Source: Paraplanobispora takensis
GTDB taxonomy: Bacteria; Actinomycetota; Actinomycetes; Streptosporangiales; Streptosporangiaceae
Reading direction: 5' to 3'
NCBI RefSeq assembly: GCF_016863195.1
Contig: NZ_BOOK01000008.1
Span: 62,001-126,000, forward strand
DNA: 64,000 bases
The notes beneath the pieces were generated by a model. It was given only the letters and a program-made list of their open reading frames with translations, was not told the origin of the DNA and did not search any database. Each line of letters starts with the position of its first letter. Within the stretch, counting starts at the first letter, position 1. Positions 52,596 to 60,237 of this stretch are shown here, piece after piece. The translations under genes were made by a program, and so were the position numbers.

Positions 52596-53939
52596 TCATG
52601 GTCGTCTCTCATGCCGGGTCTCCGGTCCGGTCCGCGGGTCCCGTACGTCGTGCGCGAGCACGTCGGGCTCCGCGGTCTCCGCGGGCTCTAAGGTCTCCGC
52701 GGGCTCTGATGTCTCCGCGGGTTCCGCCGCCCGGCCCGCCTCGATCAGGGAGGGGATCGCGACGAGGGTGGCCGCCAGGCACAGTCCCGCGAACACCAGC
52801 CAGACGGTCGTGCCGCCGAACCACGCCACCATGACCCCGGCCAGCAGCGGGCCGGCGAAGGCCAGGCTGGTGCTGATGAGGCCCTGCGCCGCGATGACCC
52901 GCCCGTACATGCTTCGGGGGGACCGCTCCGCGACGAGCTGGAACAGCATCACCGAGGCCGAGGGCCCGAGCGCGGCCATGAAGGTGAGGCAGGCGCCCAT
53001 GACCCAGGGGGACTGGGAGAGCGACAGGATCCCGAAGGAGCCCGCCCACAGCAGGCCGACGGCCGGATAGAGGCGTACCGGTCCCAGCTTCATGACCCGC
53101 GTGACGACCAGTGATCCGGCCACCACGCCGCATCCGGTACAGGCCATCACGATCCCGATCACGCCGCTCGGCACGCCCTGCCCGCTCATCACGAGCACCG
53201 CCGCCAGTCCCGACGCGGCCCCGACCAGGTTGAGCACCGCGCAGAACGCGGTGAGGCCGAGGACGCCGCGATGGGCCGCGAGCCAGCGCAGGCCGGCGGT
53301 GACCCGCCGATCCTCGCCGGCGGGCTCGTCCTCCCCCCGCCCACGCTCCCCCGGACGCGCCGACACCCCCAGGAGAAGCACGCCCGACACGGCGTAGGAG
53401 ACCGTGTCGACGACGAAGGGCAGGAACGGATCCACCGCGTACAGCGCGCCTCCCAGCATCGGGCCGACGAGCGCGGCGATCCCGAATATCCGCTGGCTCT
53501 GGCTCATCGCGAGGGCGAACTGCGCCGGCGGCACGACCACGCGGACGAACACCATGGCCGCGCTGCCGAAGATCGCGGTCGCGACGCCCTCGACCAGGGC
53601 CACCGCCACCAGCTGGGGGAAGGTCAGGTGGCCGAGCGCCGCCGCCAGGGGGATGGAGCCGACGGCCGCGAGCCGTACCGCGTCCATGGCCAGCATCAGC
53701 CGTTTCTGGTCGAACCGATCGGCCAGATGCCCCGCGGGGAGCTTGGAGAGCGTGCCGACGACGACCGCGCAGGTCCCCAGCAGCCCCGCCTTGACGGCAC
53801 TCTCGCCCATGCCGAGTACGAGGAGGGGGAAGGCCAGGCCCGACATGTGGCTGCCGAGCAGGGAGACCGCCCGGGAGACGCGGTAGTTGCGGTAGTCGCG
53901 GTCGCGCCACAGGCTGATCGAGCCGGCCGCACCGGTCAT
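52596..53939 (-). CDS. MFS transporter, probable peptide exporter
   Basis: This 447-residue protein has 12 membrane segments and MFS_3/antibiotic-efflux features: LWRDRDYRNYRVSRAVSLLGSH, GHLADRFDQKR (loop 2-3 motif) and AMSQSQRIFGIAALVGPMLGGAL. Its ATG overlaps the radical SAM stop (ATGA at 53936-53939), so it is translationally coupled to the maturase. The C-terminal 60 residues are a Glu/Pro/Ala repeat (EPAET type), probably a soluble tail. It most likely exports the finished peptide and gives self-protection. Confidence 0.92.
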   Translation of the reverse strand: MTGAAGSISLWRDRDYRNYRVSRAVSLLGSHMSGLAFPLLVLGMGESAVKAGLLGTCAVVVGTLSKLPAGHLADRFDQKRLMLAMDAVRLAAVGSIPLAAALGHLTFPQLVAVALVEGVATAIFGSAAMVFVRVVVPPAQFALAMSQSQRIFGIAALVGPMLGGALYAVDPFLPFVVDTVSYAVSGVLLLGVSARPGERGRGEDEPAGEDRRVTAGLRWLAAHRGVLGLTAFCAVLNLVGAASGLAAVLVMSGQGVPSGVIGIVMACTGCGVVAGSLVVTRVMKLGPVRLYPAVGLLWAGSFGILSLSQSPWVMGACLTFMAALGPSASVMLFQLVAERSPRSMYGRVIAAQGLISTSLAFAGPLLAGVMVAWFGGTTVWLVFAGLCLAATLVAIPSLIEAGRAAEPAETSEPAETLEPAETAEPDVLAHDVRDPRTGPETRHERRP

Positions 53940-55129
53940 GGCCGCAACCGTCCGGTCTCGGCGAGATAGTCGAGGAACGCGGCGTCGGCGGCGTCGTTGA
54001 ACGCCGCCACCGCCCGATCGTCATCGGAGTAGTGGTTCTTGTCGTCGCACGAGACCCAGATGTCCTCGGTCTGCTCGGAGGGCAGATAGCCGTCCACGAC
54101 GCTCCCGACCTGCCAGCCGGGTTTGCCGGCCGTCTCCCAGCAGCTGGACAGGGTCCCGTCCGCGTTGACCACGGCGCCGTACAGGCCGTTCGCGTGCGAA
54201 CACGTCCCGCAGGGCAGATGGGCGCGCGGACGGCTCACGGTGAAGCCGAGTTCGAGCGCGTGCCGCCGCCATCGGAAGAACCGCTCCGCGAGGTCGGCGG
54301 TGTGCCGCATCTCGTTGGCGTAACCGATCCCCACGTCGCCGACCCAGGCGAACTGCATGGCGCACCTGGACGGGTCGAGCCTGTCGGCCAGGGTGTCGAG
54401 CAGGGCGTCGATCCCCGCGTAGTTGAGATGGGAGACGTTGACGCGCAGCGCCCACCCCAGAGGCGTCGTCTCCGACACCCTCGTGATGTTGCGGATGATG
54501 CCCTCGAAGGTGCCGCCGCCCGAGCGGCGCACCCGGATGGCGTCATGCGTGGCCGCGTCCCCGTCGAAGGTGATCTGCACCGAACGGAGGCCGAGCCCGG
54601 CCAGCTGCCCGGCCAGCAGGGGGGTGAGCAGGGTGCCGTTGGAGATCATCGACGCCGACACGAGCCCGTAGTCGGCCGCGCGGGCGAGCAGTTCCCGGCA
54701 GCCGCGCGGATTGAGCAGCGGCTCGCCGCCGAAGAGCAGGACGTGGAGCGCCTGCAGCCCGGCCGCGGCCATCCGGCGCCGGGTGAACTCCAAAACGCCG
54801 GTGATGGTCTCGGAGGTCAGCCGGGCATGGGAGATCCGGGGCGGCCGGTTGCCGCCCGTCGGGTCCTGCTCGACGTTCTGGAAGCAGTAACCGCAGCCCA
54901 GGTTGCAGTCGGTGCTGGTGAGCACGGTCAGCGAGTAGATCTTCGGTGGGCTCGTACGGAACAGGCCCATCTCCGCCAACCGGCGCGTCGCCGACGGAGT
55001 CGGCGTCCCCGCGGGGGTGAGGTGCCCGGCACGAAGCCGGGCCACCCCGCCGGGGCCCAAGAACCACCAGTTGTCCTTTCCTCGGATGATCCGTTCGCGA
55101 GGAACATGGCTGATCCTGTGCCCACTCAT
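53936..55129 (-). CDS. Radical SAM peptide maturase (SPASM/twitch-like C-terminus)
   Basis: This protein has 397 residues. The radical SAM cluster motif is C75-NLG-C79-GY-C82 (CNLGCGYCF) with GGEP at 134-137, so it makes a 5'-deoxyadenosyl radical. The C-terminal region has Cys307, Cys310 (HLPCGTCSHA), Cys330 (LSSCWETAG) and Cys361 (WVSCDDKNH), the layout of a short SPASM or twitch domain for one auxiliary cluster. The first 60 residues are an extra N-terminal region, possibly for peptide recognition. The precursor gene is 41 bp upstream. Likely reactions are thioether (sactionine) or cyclophane crosslinks in the core. It is not an obvious match to a named subfamily. Confidence 0.95.
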   Translation of the reverse strand: MSGHRISHVPRERIIRGKDNWWFLGPGGVARLRAGHLTPAGTPTPSATRRLAEMGLFRTSPPKIYSLTVLTSTDCNLGCGYCFQNVEQDPTGGNRPPRISHARLTSETITGVLEFTRRRMAAAGLQALHVLLFGGEPLLNPRGCRELLARAADYGLVSASMISNGTLLTPLLAGQLAGLGLRSVQITFDGDAATHDAIRVRRSGGGTFEGIIRNITRVSETTPLGWALRVNVSHLNYAGIDALLDTLADRLDPSRCAMQFAWVGDVGIGYANEMRHTADLAERFFRWRRHALELGFTVSRPRAHLPCGTCSHANGLYGAVVNADGTLSSCWETAGKPGWQVGSVVDGYLPSEQTEDIWVSCDDKNHYSDDDRAVAAFNDAADAAFLDYLAETGRLRP

Positions 55130-55170
55130 TTCAATACGCCTCGATGCCTAGTCGTCTTTTTCCGGTCCGC

Positions 55171-55317
55171 TCACGAATCCGCGTAGTAGAGGGCGCACTG
55201 GCCGGAGAACCACAGACAGGGGTCCTCCTCCTCTTCGGCGTCGTGCGCGACCACGTCGATGCTCTCGTCGTTCTCCTGCGGCGTCTCTTCGTTTTGCCGC
55301 TTCTCGGGGTCAGACAT
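55171..55317 (-). CDS. RiPP precursor peptide (48 residues)
   Basis: The 48-residue frame starts at ATG 55317 with a strong ribosome site GAAAGGA at 55324-55330. It is 41 bp before the radical SAM gene on the same strand. Residues 1-33 are a very acidic leader (10 of 33 are Glu, with an EEEEDP run at 28-33). Residues 34-48 are CLWFSGQCALYYADS, rich in aromatics and with two Cys seven apart. The Asp-Pro at 32-33 gives a post-proline cut that would release a 15-residue core. Short acidic leader, Cys/aromatic core, coupled maturase and exporter together mark it as a substrate. It is too short for automatic calling and is likely unannotated. The mature structure is unknown. Confidence 0.85.
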   Translation of the reverse strand: MSDPEKRQNEETPQENDESIDVVAHDAEEEEDPCLWFSGQCALYYADS

Positions 55318-55336
55318 TTTCTGTCCTTTCTTGTTG

Positions 55337-55350
55337 CGGTGGTACCACCG
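55337..55350. promoter_or_regulatory. Perfect palindrome before the precursor gene
   Basis: CGGTGGTACCACCG is a 14-bp perfect palindrome 20 bp upstream of the precursor start, outside its ribosome site. It could be an operator of the minus-strand operon or a hairpin in its leader mRNA. Confidence 0.45.
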
Positions 55351-55390
55351 TAGGAGAGGACGGTATGGCGGCGGTTTCCCGCCGGTTCGA

Positions 55391-55407
55391 CAGCGGTATG
55401 TCCGCTG
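55391..55407. promoter_or_regulatory. Inverted repeat in the divergent promoter region
   Basis: CAGCGG-tatgt-CCGCTG is a perfect 6-bp inverted repeat lying between the two divergent operons (precursor/radical SAM and cyclase/ATP-grasp). It is a second candidate regulator site in the 190-bp shared region. Confidence 0.35.
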
Positions 55408-55507
55408 CTCATCGCCTGTTGACCGGATTCTTCTGGCCCAAAGGGTGTATGGACGGCTGCGTTTCCGGCACCGACACTGTCGTCATGGATATGGCTGGAC
55501 CAGGGCG

Positions 55508-58500
55508 ATGAATTGCATTTCCTGCGGCACCCCGTTGAACGGCGGCAGCCGATTCTGCGCGATGTGCGGAACGCCGGTCGGATCCGGGGGCCCGTCGCGG
55601 GAGGCGCGGAAAACCGTCACCAGCCTGTTCATCGACATCGTCGGTTCCACCGAACTCGCGGAACGGCTCGATCCCGAACCGCTGCGCGAGCTGCTGGACC
55701 GCTATTTCGCGGCGTGCGTGTCCGCCGTCGGCGAGTACGGCGGAGAGGTGGAGAAGTTCATCGGCGACGCCGTCATGGCGGTCTTCGGCGCGTCCGTGAC
55801 CCGGGAGGACGACGCCGTGCGCGCGGTACGGGCCGCCGCGGGCGCACTCGGCGCACTCGGCGCGCTCAACGCCGACGTCACCGCGAGCCACGGTGTGCGG
55901 CTGGAGGCCCGGTGCGGCCTGTGCACGGGCGAGGTCATGGTGATCACCGCGCCGGACGGCGGCTTCCGAGTCGTCGGGGACGCGGTCAACACCGCGAGCA
56001 GGCTCCAGGGCGCCGCCCGGCCGGGTGAGATCCTCATCGGCGAGCGGACCGCGGCCGTCGTGCGGGGGCACGTGGGCGTCGAGCCCGTGCCGCGGATGCG
56101 GCTCAAGGGCAAGGCCGCCGCCGTACCCGCGTGGCGCGTCACCGACCCCGCGGCGGGCGAACGCGACGGGCCGGGGACGCCGGGCGCGCCGCTGGTCGGA
56201 CGCGACGACGAGCTCCACGAGCTCGGGCACGGCCTGCGGCGGGTGAGGGATCGCGGGCAGGTGTGCCTGGTCACCGTCCTGGGTGCGCCCGGGATCGGCA
56301 AGACCCGCCTGGTCGGGGAGTTCCTCGCCACGCTCGCCGACGGCGCGGCCGTCGTCCTGCGGGGGAGATGCTCCGCCTACGGCCGGGGCGTCACCTACGC
56401 GCCCCTGGCGGGCATGCTCCACGAGAACTGGGCCGGACTCGCCGGACCGGTCTCCTCCGGCTCCGAGGCCGGCGCGCGGGCGGTCCGCACCCTCGAGGCC
56501 GTCATGGCCGCCGGTGAACCGGCGGGTGTCGAGGAGATCTCCTGGGCCGTCAGATACCTCCTTGAGGAGCTCGGCGGGGAACGGCCGGTGATCATGGTCT
56601 GGGACGACCTCCACCGGGCCGAGGAAACCCTCCTGGACCTGATCGACGACATCGCGACCTGGCTGCTCGACGTGCCCGTGCTGCTGCTGTGCGTCGCCCG
56701 CACCGAACTGCTGGAGATCCGCCCGGCCTGGGGCGGGGGCAAGCCGTGCGCCTCGACGCTCGAACTGGGACCCCTGACCCGCGAGGAGAGCGCCAGGCTG
56801 GTCGGCGAGCTGGCCGCGCACGCCGAGGTGCAGTCTCACGAGCACCGGGACGCCCGCGAACGGATCGCGGTCGAATGCGAGGGCAATCCGCTCTTCGCCG
56901 AGCTGATGCTGGACCTGTTCGCCGACACCGCGCCCGGCCCCGTCGGCACCGCGCCCGTCTCCATCGGCACCGCCCCCGGCGCGCGGATCCCGCCCACCGT
57001 CCACGCGCTGCTCAGCGCCCGCCTGGACCAGCTCCCGGACGACGAGCGGCGGCTGGTGGAGATGGCCGCGGTGGCCGGTCGCGACTTCTCCCACGACACG
57101 CTGCGGGCCATGGCCGGCGACGAAGGCGCCGACGTCGCGGCGCCGGAGGTGGTGAACAGGCTCCTCCGGCGGCGGATCGTCCAGCGCGTCGACCGGGAGA
57201 ACCTCCGGTTCCGGCAGTCGCTGCTCCGCGACACCGCCTACGCGCAGACCCCCAAGGCCCACCGCCGGCGCAGGCACCTGTTCCTCGCCCGCGGGCTGGG
57301 GCGGGACGGGGAGGGCCGCCTGGCCTTCGCCTGCCACGTGGAGGCCGCCTGCCACCTGCAGCGCGACCTCCTGCCCGGCGACACGCGGCTGCCCGACCTG
57401 GCCCCGCACGCCGCCGGCGTGCTGATCGAGGAGGGCGAGCGGGCGCTGCGGCGCAAGGACCTCCCGGCCGCCGCGGCCCTGCTGGAACGCGGGCGCGCAC
57501 TCCTGGGCGCCGGAGACCCCCGCCGCCTGGCCGTCGCGCTGCACATCTGCGACGCCTGGCTGGGGATGCAGGACGCGGAGCGGTGCCTCGCCGTCCTGGC
57601 GGCGGAGGAGTCCGCGGGCGGGGACGGCCGCCGCACGCGGATCACGTGCGCCATCCAGCGCTGCGTGGTCGCGCTCCGGCTCGGGCTGGCCCCGCCGGAG
57701 GCGGTGCGGGCCGACGCCGACCGGCTCGCCGCCGAGCTGCGCGAGGAGGCGGACGACGACCTGATCTGGTGCAGGTACCACCAGCTCCGGGCCTACCTGC
57801 ACCTCACGGGGGAGAGCGCGGGCGCCGACGCGTCCCTGCGCCACGCGCTCGCCAGGGCCCGCGCCATGCGGGACCGCTACGAGGAGGACCGGCTGCTCTG
57901 CGCGATCTGCGAGGTCGCCAAGTGGACGCCGGGCCGTCTCGGCGAGGGACTGGAGCTGTGCGCCGCGCTGTCGGCGCGGTTCGCCGCCAACCGGGCGCTC
58001 CTGGTGCCGGTGCTCGTGACCCGGGCGTACCTGACGGCGCTGGCGGGCCGGATCGGCGACGCCCGCCGTACCCTGGGCGCCGCCCGCGAGCACGCGGGCG
58101 ACCTCCACCTCGACCTGGCGGACGCCGCGGTGCTGGAGATGTCCGGCGTCGTGGAGTCGCTGGCCGGCGCCCACGACCGGGCCGAGGAGCTCTTCCGGCG
58201 GGCGGCGGCGGCCCTGCGGGCGGCGCCGCGTGCCCCGGACGCCGACACGGCGGAGGCCGCCGCCGCCCGGGAGCTCTTCCACCGGGGCAGGACCGGCGAG
58301 GCCGCCGCGGCCCTGGACCGGCTGGTACGGCGCGCCGCCGGTCCGGGCCTGCGCACGCGCATCGCCGTCGCCTCGCTCCGGGGCCGGATCGCCTCGGCGT
58401 ACGGGCGCCACGACGAGGCCGTCGCGATGGTCGCCGAGGCCCGCGAGCTGAGCGGGCCGGTCGACGACCCGTGTCTGGCCGGGGACGTGCTCTTCGACGC

Positions 58501-58636
58501 CGCCGTCGTGCTGCGGGCGGCCGGCCGGTCCGGCGAGTCGGCGGACGCCGCGCGCCGCGCGGCCGGGCGTTACGCGGCGAAGGGCGCCACCCTGCTGGTC
58601 TCCCGGGTCGAGAGGTGGGTCGATGGCGGTGCCTGA
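55508..58636 (+). CDS. Class III cyclase fused to AAA ATPase and TPR-like region
   Basis: This is a 1042-residue cytoplasmic protein from ATG 55508. An N-terminal zinc ribbon (CISCGTPLNGGSRFCAMCG) precedes a class III adenylate/guanylate cyclase domain with the metal Asp residues in LFIDIVGSTELAERL and FIGDAVMAVFG. Then come a P-loop ATPase (VTVLGAPGIGKTRLVGEF, VWDDLHRAEE) and a long helical region with repeated Arg/Ala/Glu segments like TPRs. The layout is common in actinobacterial STAND regulators, but there is no C-terminal LuxR HTH. It may make cyclic nucleotide or serve as a signalling hub. It starts the second operon, divergent from the precursor gene. Confidence 0.92.
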   Translation: MNCISCGTPLNGGSRFCAMCGTPVGSGGPSREARKTVTSLFIDIVGSTELAERLDPEPLRELLDRYFAACVSAVGEYGGEVEKFIGDAVMAVFGASVTREDDAVRAVRAAAGALGALGALNADVTASHGVRLEARCGLCTGEVMVITAPDGGFRVVGDAVNTASRLQGAARPGEILIGERTAAVVRGHVGVEPVPRMRLKGKAAAVPAWRVTDPAAGERDGPGTPGAPLVGRDDELHELGHGLRRVRDRGQVCLVTVLGAPGIGKTRLVGEFLATLADGAAVVLRGRCSAYGRGVTYAPLAGMLHENWAGLAGPVSSGSEAGARAVRTLEAVMAAGEPAGVEEISWAVRYLLEELGGERPVIMVWDDLHRAEETLLDLIDDIATWLLDVPVLLLCVARTELLEIRPAWGGGKPCASTLELGPLTREESARLVGELAAHAEVQSHEHRDARERIAVECEGNPLFAELMLDLFADTAPGPVGTAPVSIGTAPGARIPPTVHALLSARLDQLPDDERRLVEMAAVAGRDFSHDTLRAMAGDEGADVAAPEVVNRLLRRRIVQRVDRENLRFRQSLLRDTAYAQTPKAHRRRRHLFLARGLGRDGEGRLAFACHVEAACHLQRDLLPGDTRLPDLAPHAAGVLIEEGERALRRKDLPAAAALLERGRALLGAGDPRRLAVALHICDAWLGMQDAERCLAVLAAEESAGGDGRRTRITCAIQRCVVALRLGLAPPEAVRADADRLAAELREEADDDLIWCRYHQLRAYLHLTGESAGADASLRHALARARAMRDRYEEDRLLCAICEVAKWTPGRLGEGLELCAALSARFAANRALLVPVLVTRAYLTALAGRIGDARRTLGAAREHAGDLHLDLADAAVLEMSGVVESLAGAHDRAEELFRRAAAALRAAPRAPDADTAEAAAARELFHRGRTGEAAAALDRLVRRAAGPGLRTRIAVASLRGRIASAYGRHDEAVAMVAEARELSGPVDDPCLAGDVLFDAAVVLRAAGRSGESADAARRAAGRYAAKGATLLVSRVERWVDGGA

Positions 58637-59582
58637 ACCGATGGGGGCGAGAGGTGAACCGGTGGGGGCGACGGACGGATCGATGAGGGCGAGAGGTGGA
58701 CCGGCGGTGGCGGCCGACGTGCCTCCCTGGCGACGCCCGCCGCGCAACCACTTTCCCGGCGTGCCCGCCTGGGGCGCGCCCACCGCCGAGCGGGCGCACG
58801 AACGCTTCGACGTGACCCCGCTGACCCGGGTGACCCCCGAGTGGGCCTGGGGCGGCGCCGACGGTTCCGGTCTGCGCGTGTGCGTGCTCGACAGCGGTGT
58901 CGACGGCGCCCATCCCCGGGTGGGCGGGCTCGAGGGCGCGTTCGAGGTCGTACGGGGAGCGCGGGGGGAGCTCTCGGTGACCGAGGCGGAGCCGTACGAC
59001 CTCGCCGGTCACGGTACGGCGTGCGCCGGCGTGATCAGGTCGATCGCCCCCGGCGTCTCCCTCACCTCGCTCCGGGTCCTCACCGAGGGCAGGAGCGGCA
59101 CCGGGGAGATCCTGCTCGCCGGGCTGGAGTGGGCCATCGAGCAGGGCTACGACGTCATCAACATGAGTCTGTCGACGACGAAGGCACAGTTCCGCCCCGC
59201 CCTGCACGAGCTGGCCGACCGCGCCTACTTCCGCCGCTGCGTGCTGGTCGCGTCCGCGCACAACATGCCGGTGCGGAGTTTCCCCTGGCTGTTCTCCTCG
59301 GTCATCTCCGTCGCCAGCCATGACGAGGCCGACCCGATGACCTTCTACTACAACCCGTCGCCGCCGGTGGAGTTCTACGCCCGCGGCCTCCGGGTCCGGG
59401 TGGCCTGGCCGGGCGGCGGGGAGATCCTGAGCACCGGCAACAGCTTCGCCACCCCGCACATCACCGGCATCTGCTCTCTCATCCTGAGCAAGCACCGGTC
59501 GCTGACCCCCTTCCAGCTCAAGTCCGTGCTTTACCTGGCCTCCAAGAACGTGGCCGGGAGAGAGGGAGACACCAGTGTCTGA
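58623..59582 (+). CDS. Intracellular subtilase (S8 peptidase)
   Basis: This protein has up to 319 residues (ATG 58623, overlapping the cyclase stop by 14 bp; later starts are possible). The triad is Asp90 (VCVLDSGVDGAHP), His130 (GHGTACAG) and Ser274 (TGNSFATPHITG). There is no signal peptide or propeptide, so it acts inside the cell. The N-terminal 40 residues hold a direct repeat (MGARGEPVGA and MRARGGPAVA). S8 peptidases in peptide clusters often remove leaders or cyclise peptides. It overlaps the GAF gene by 8 bp. Confidence 0.92.
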   Translation: MAVPEPMGARGEPVGATDGSMRARGGPAVAADVPPWRRPPRNHFPGVPAWGAPTAERAHERFDVTPLTRVTPEWAWGGADGSGLRVCVLDSGVDGAHPRVGGLEGAFEVVRGARGELSVTEAEPYDLAGHGTACAGVIRSIAPGVSLTSLRVLTEGRSGTGEILLAGLEWAIEQGYDVINMSLSTTKAQFRPALHELADRAYFRRCVLVASAHNMPVRSFPWLFSSVISVASHDEADPMTFYYNPSPPVEFYARGLRVRVAWPGGGEILSTGNSFATPHITGICSLILSKHRSLTPFQLKSVLYLASKNVAGREGDTSV

Positions 59583-60237
59583 CACATCGGAGGCGAACGG
59601 GCCGGTGGAGCCGGACCTCACGCAGCGCCGGCTGCTGCAGTCCATCGTGGAGGTGGCCTGCCGCGTCTTCGGCGCCGCGGCGGCCTCGGTCTTCCTCCTG
59701 GACCACCGGACGGGCGAGCTGGTCTTCGAGGCGGTCGCGGGCGAGGGCGAGGAGGTGCTCGTCGGCACGCGTTTCCCCGGCGGCACCGGCATCGCCGGGT
59801 GGGTGGCCACGTGCGGCCAGCCGCTCCTGGTCGACGACGTGCGCGAGAGCGAGCGGTTCGCCCGCGGCGCCGCCGAGTCGACCGGCTACGTGCCGCGCAG
59901 CATCATGGCCGCGCCGCTGATCAAGGACGGGGAGTGCATCGGGGTCGTCGAGGTGCTGGACCGCGGCCTGCGCCCGCGCGGCGACCTGGGTGACGTCGAC
60001 CTGCTCGCATTGCTGGCCACCGAGGTCGCCCTCGCGCTGGAACTGCTCGTGCGGCTGCGGTGGGGCGGCGACGCCCGGCCGGGGCCGGCGGCGGCCGACG
60101 GCGAGGACCTGGCCCTGCTGCACCGGGTGGCGGAACGGCTGGGCGGGGCCGGCCCGGCCGCGGCGACCGTGCGCAAGCTGCTGGCCACCGCCGACGAACT
60201 CCTGGCGGCCGAGGAGATCTCCCTTGCCTCCCCCTAA
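59575..60237 (+). CDS. GAF-domain protein
   Basis: This protein has 220 residues from GTG 59575, with GAGAGGGAGA ahead. After about 20 residues it is a single GAF domain: LLQSIVEVACRVFGAAAASV, FLLDHRTGELVFEAVAG, FPGGTGIAGWVATCGQPLLV, and SIMAAPLIKDGECIGVVEVL. The C-terminal 60 residues are helical. GAF domains bind small ligands such as cyclic nucleotides, so it might sense the product of the adjacent cyclase. It overlaps both neighbouring genes (8 and 14 bp), so it belongs to a tightly coupled operon. No output domain is present. Confidence 0.9.
   Translation: MSDTSEANGPVEPDLTQRRLLQSIVEVACRVFGAAAASVFLLDHRTGELVFEAVAGEGEEVLVGTRFPGGTGIAGWVATCGQPLLVDDVRESERFARGAAESTGYVPRSIMAAPLIKDGECIGVVEVLDRGLRPRGDLGDVDLLALLATEVALALELLVRLRWGGDARPGPAAADGEDLALLHRVAERLGGAGPAAATVRKLLATADELLAAEEISLASP

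Noticed and set aside
55171-55317. Precursor as a lasso peptide or lanthipeptide
   Set aside because: No lasso cyclase (asparagine-synthetase-like), RRE/transglutaminase-like protease or LanB/LanC/LanKC gene is in the window. The adjacent maturase is a radical SAM enzyme.
55409-58783. 1124-codon minus-strand open frame opposite the cyclase gene
   Set aside because: It is an antisense shadow without recognisable domains; the plus strand carries cyclase and ATPase motifs.
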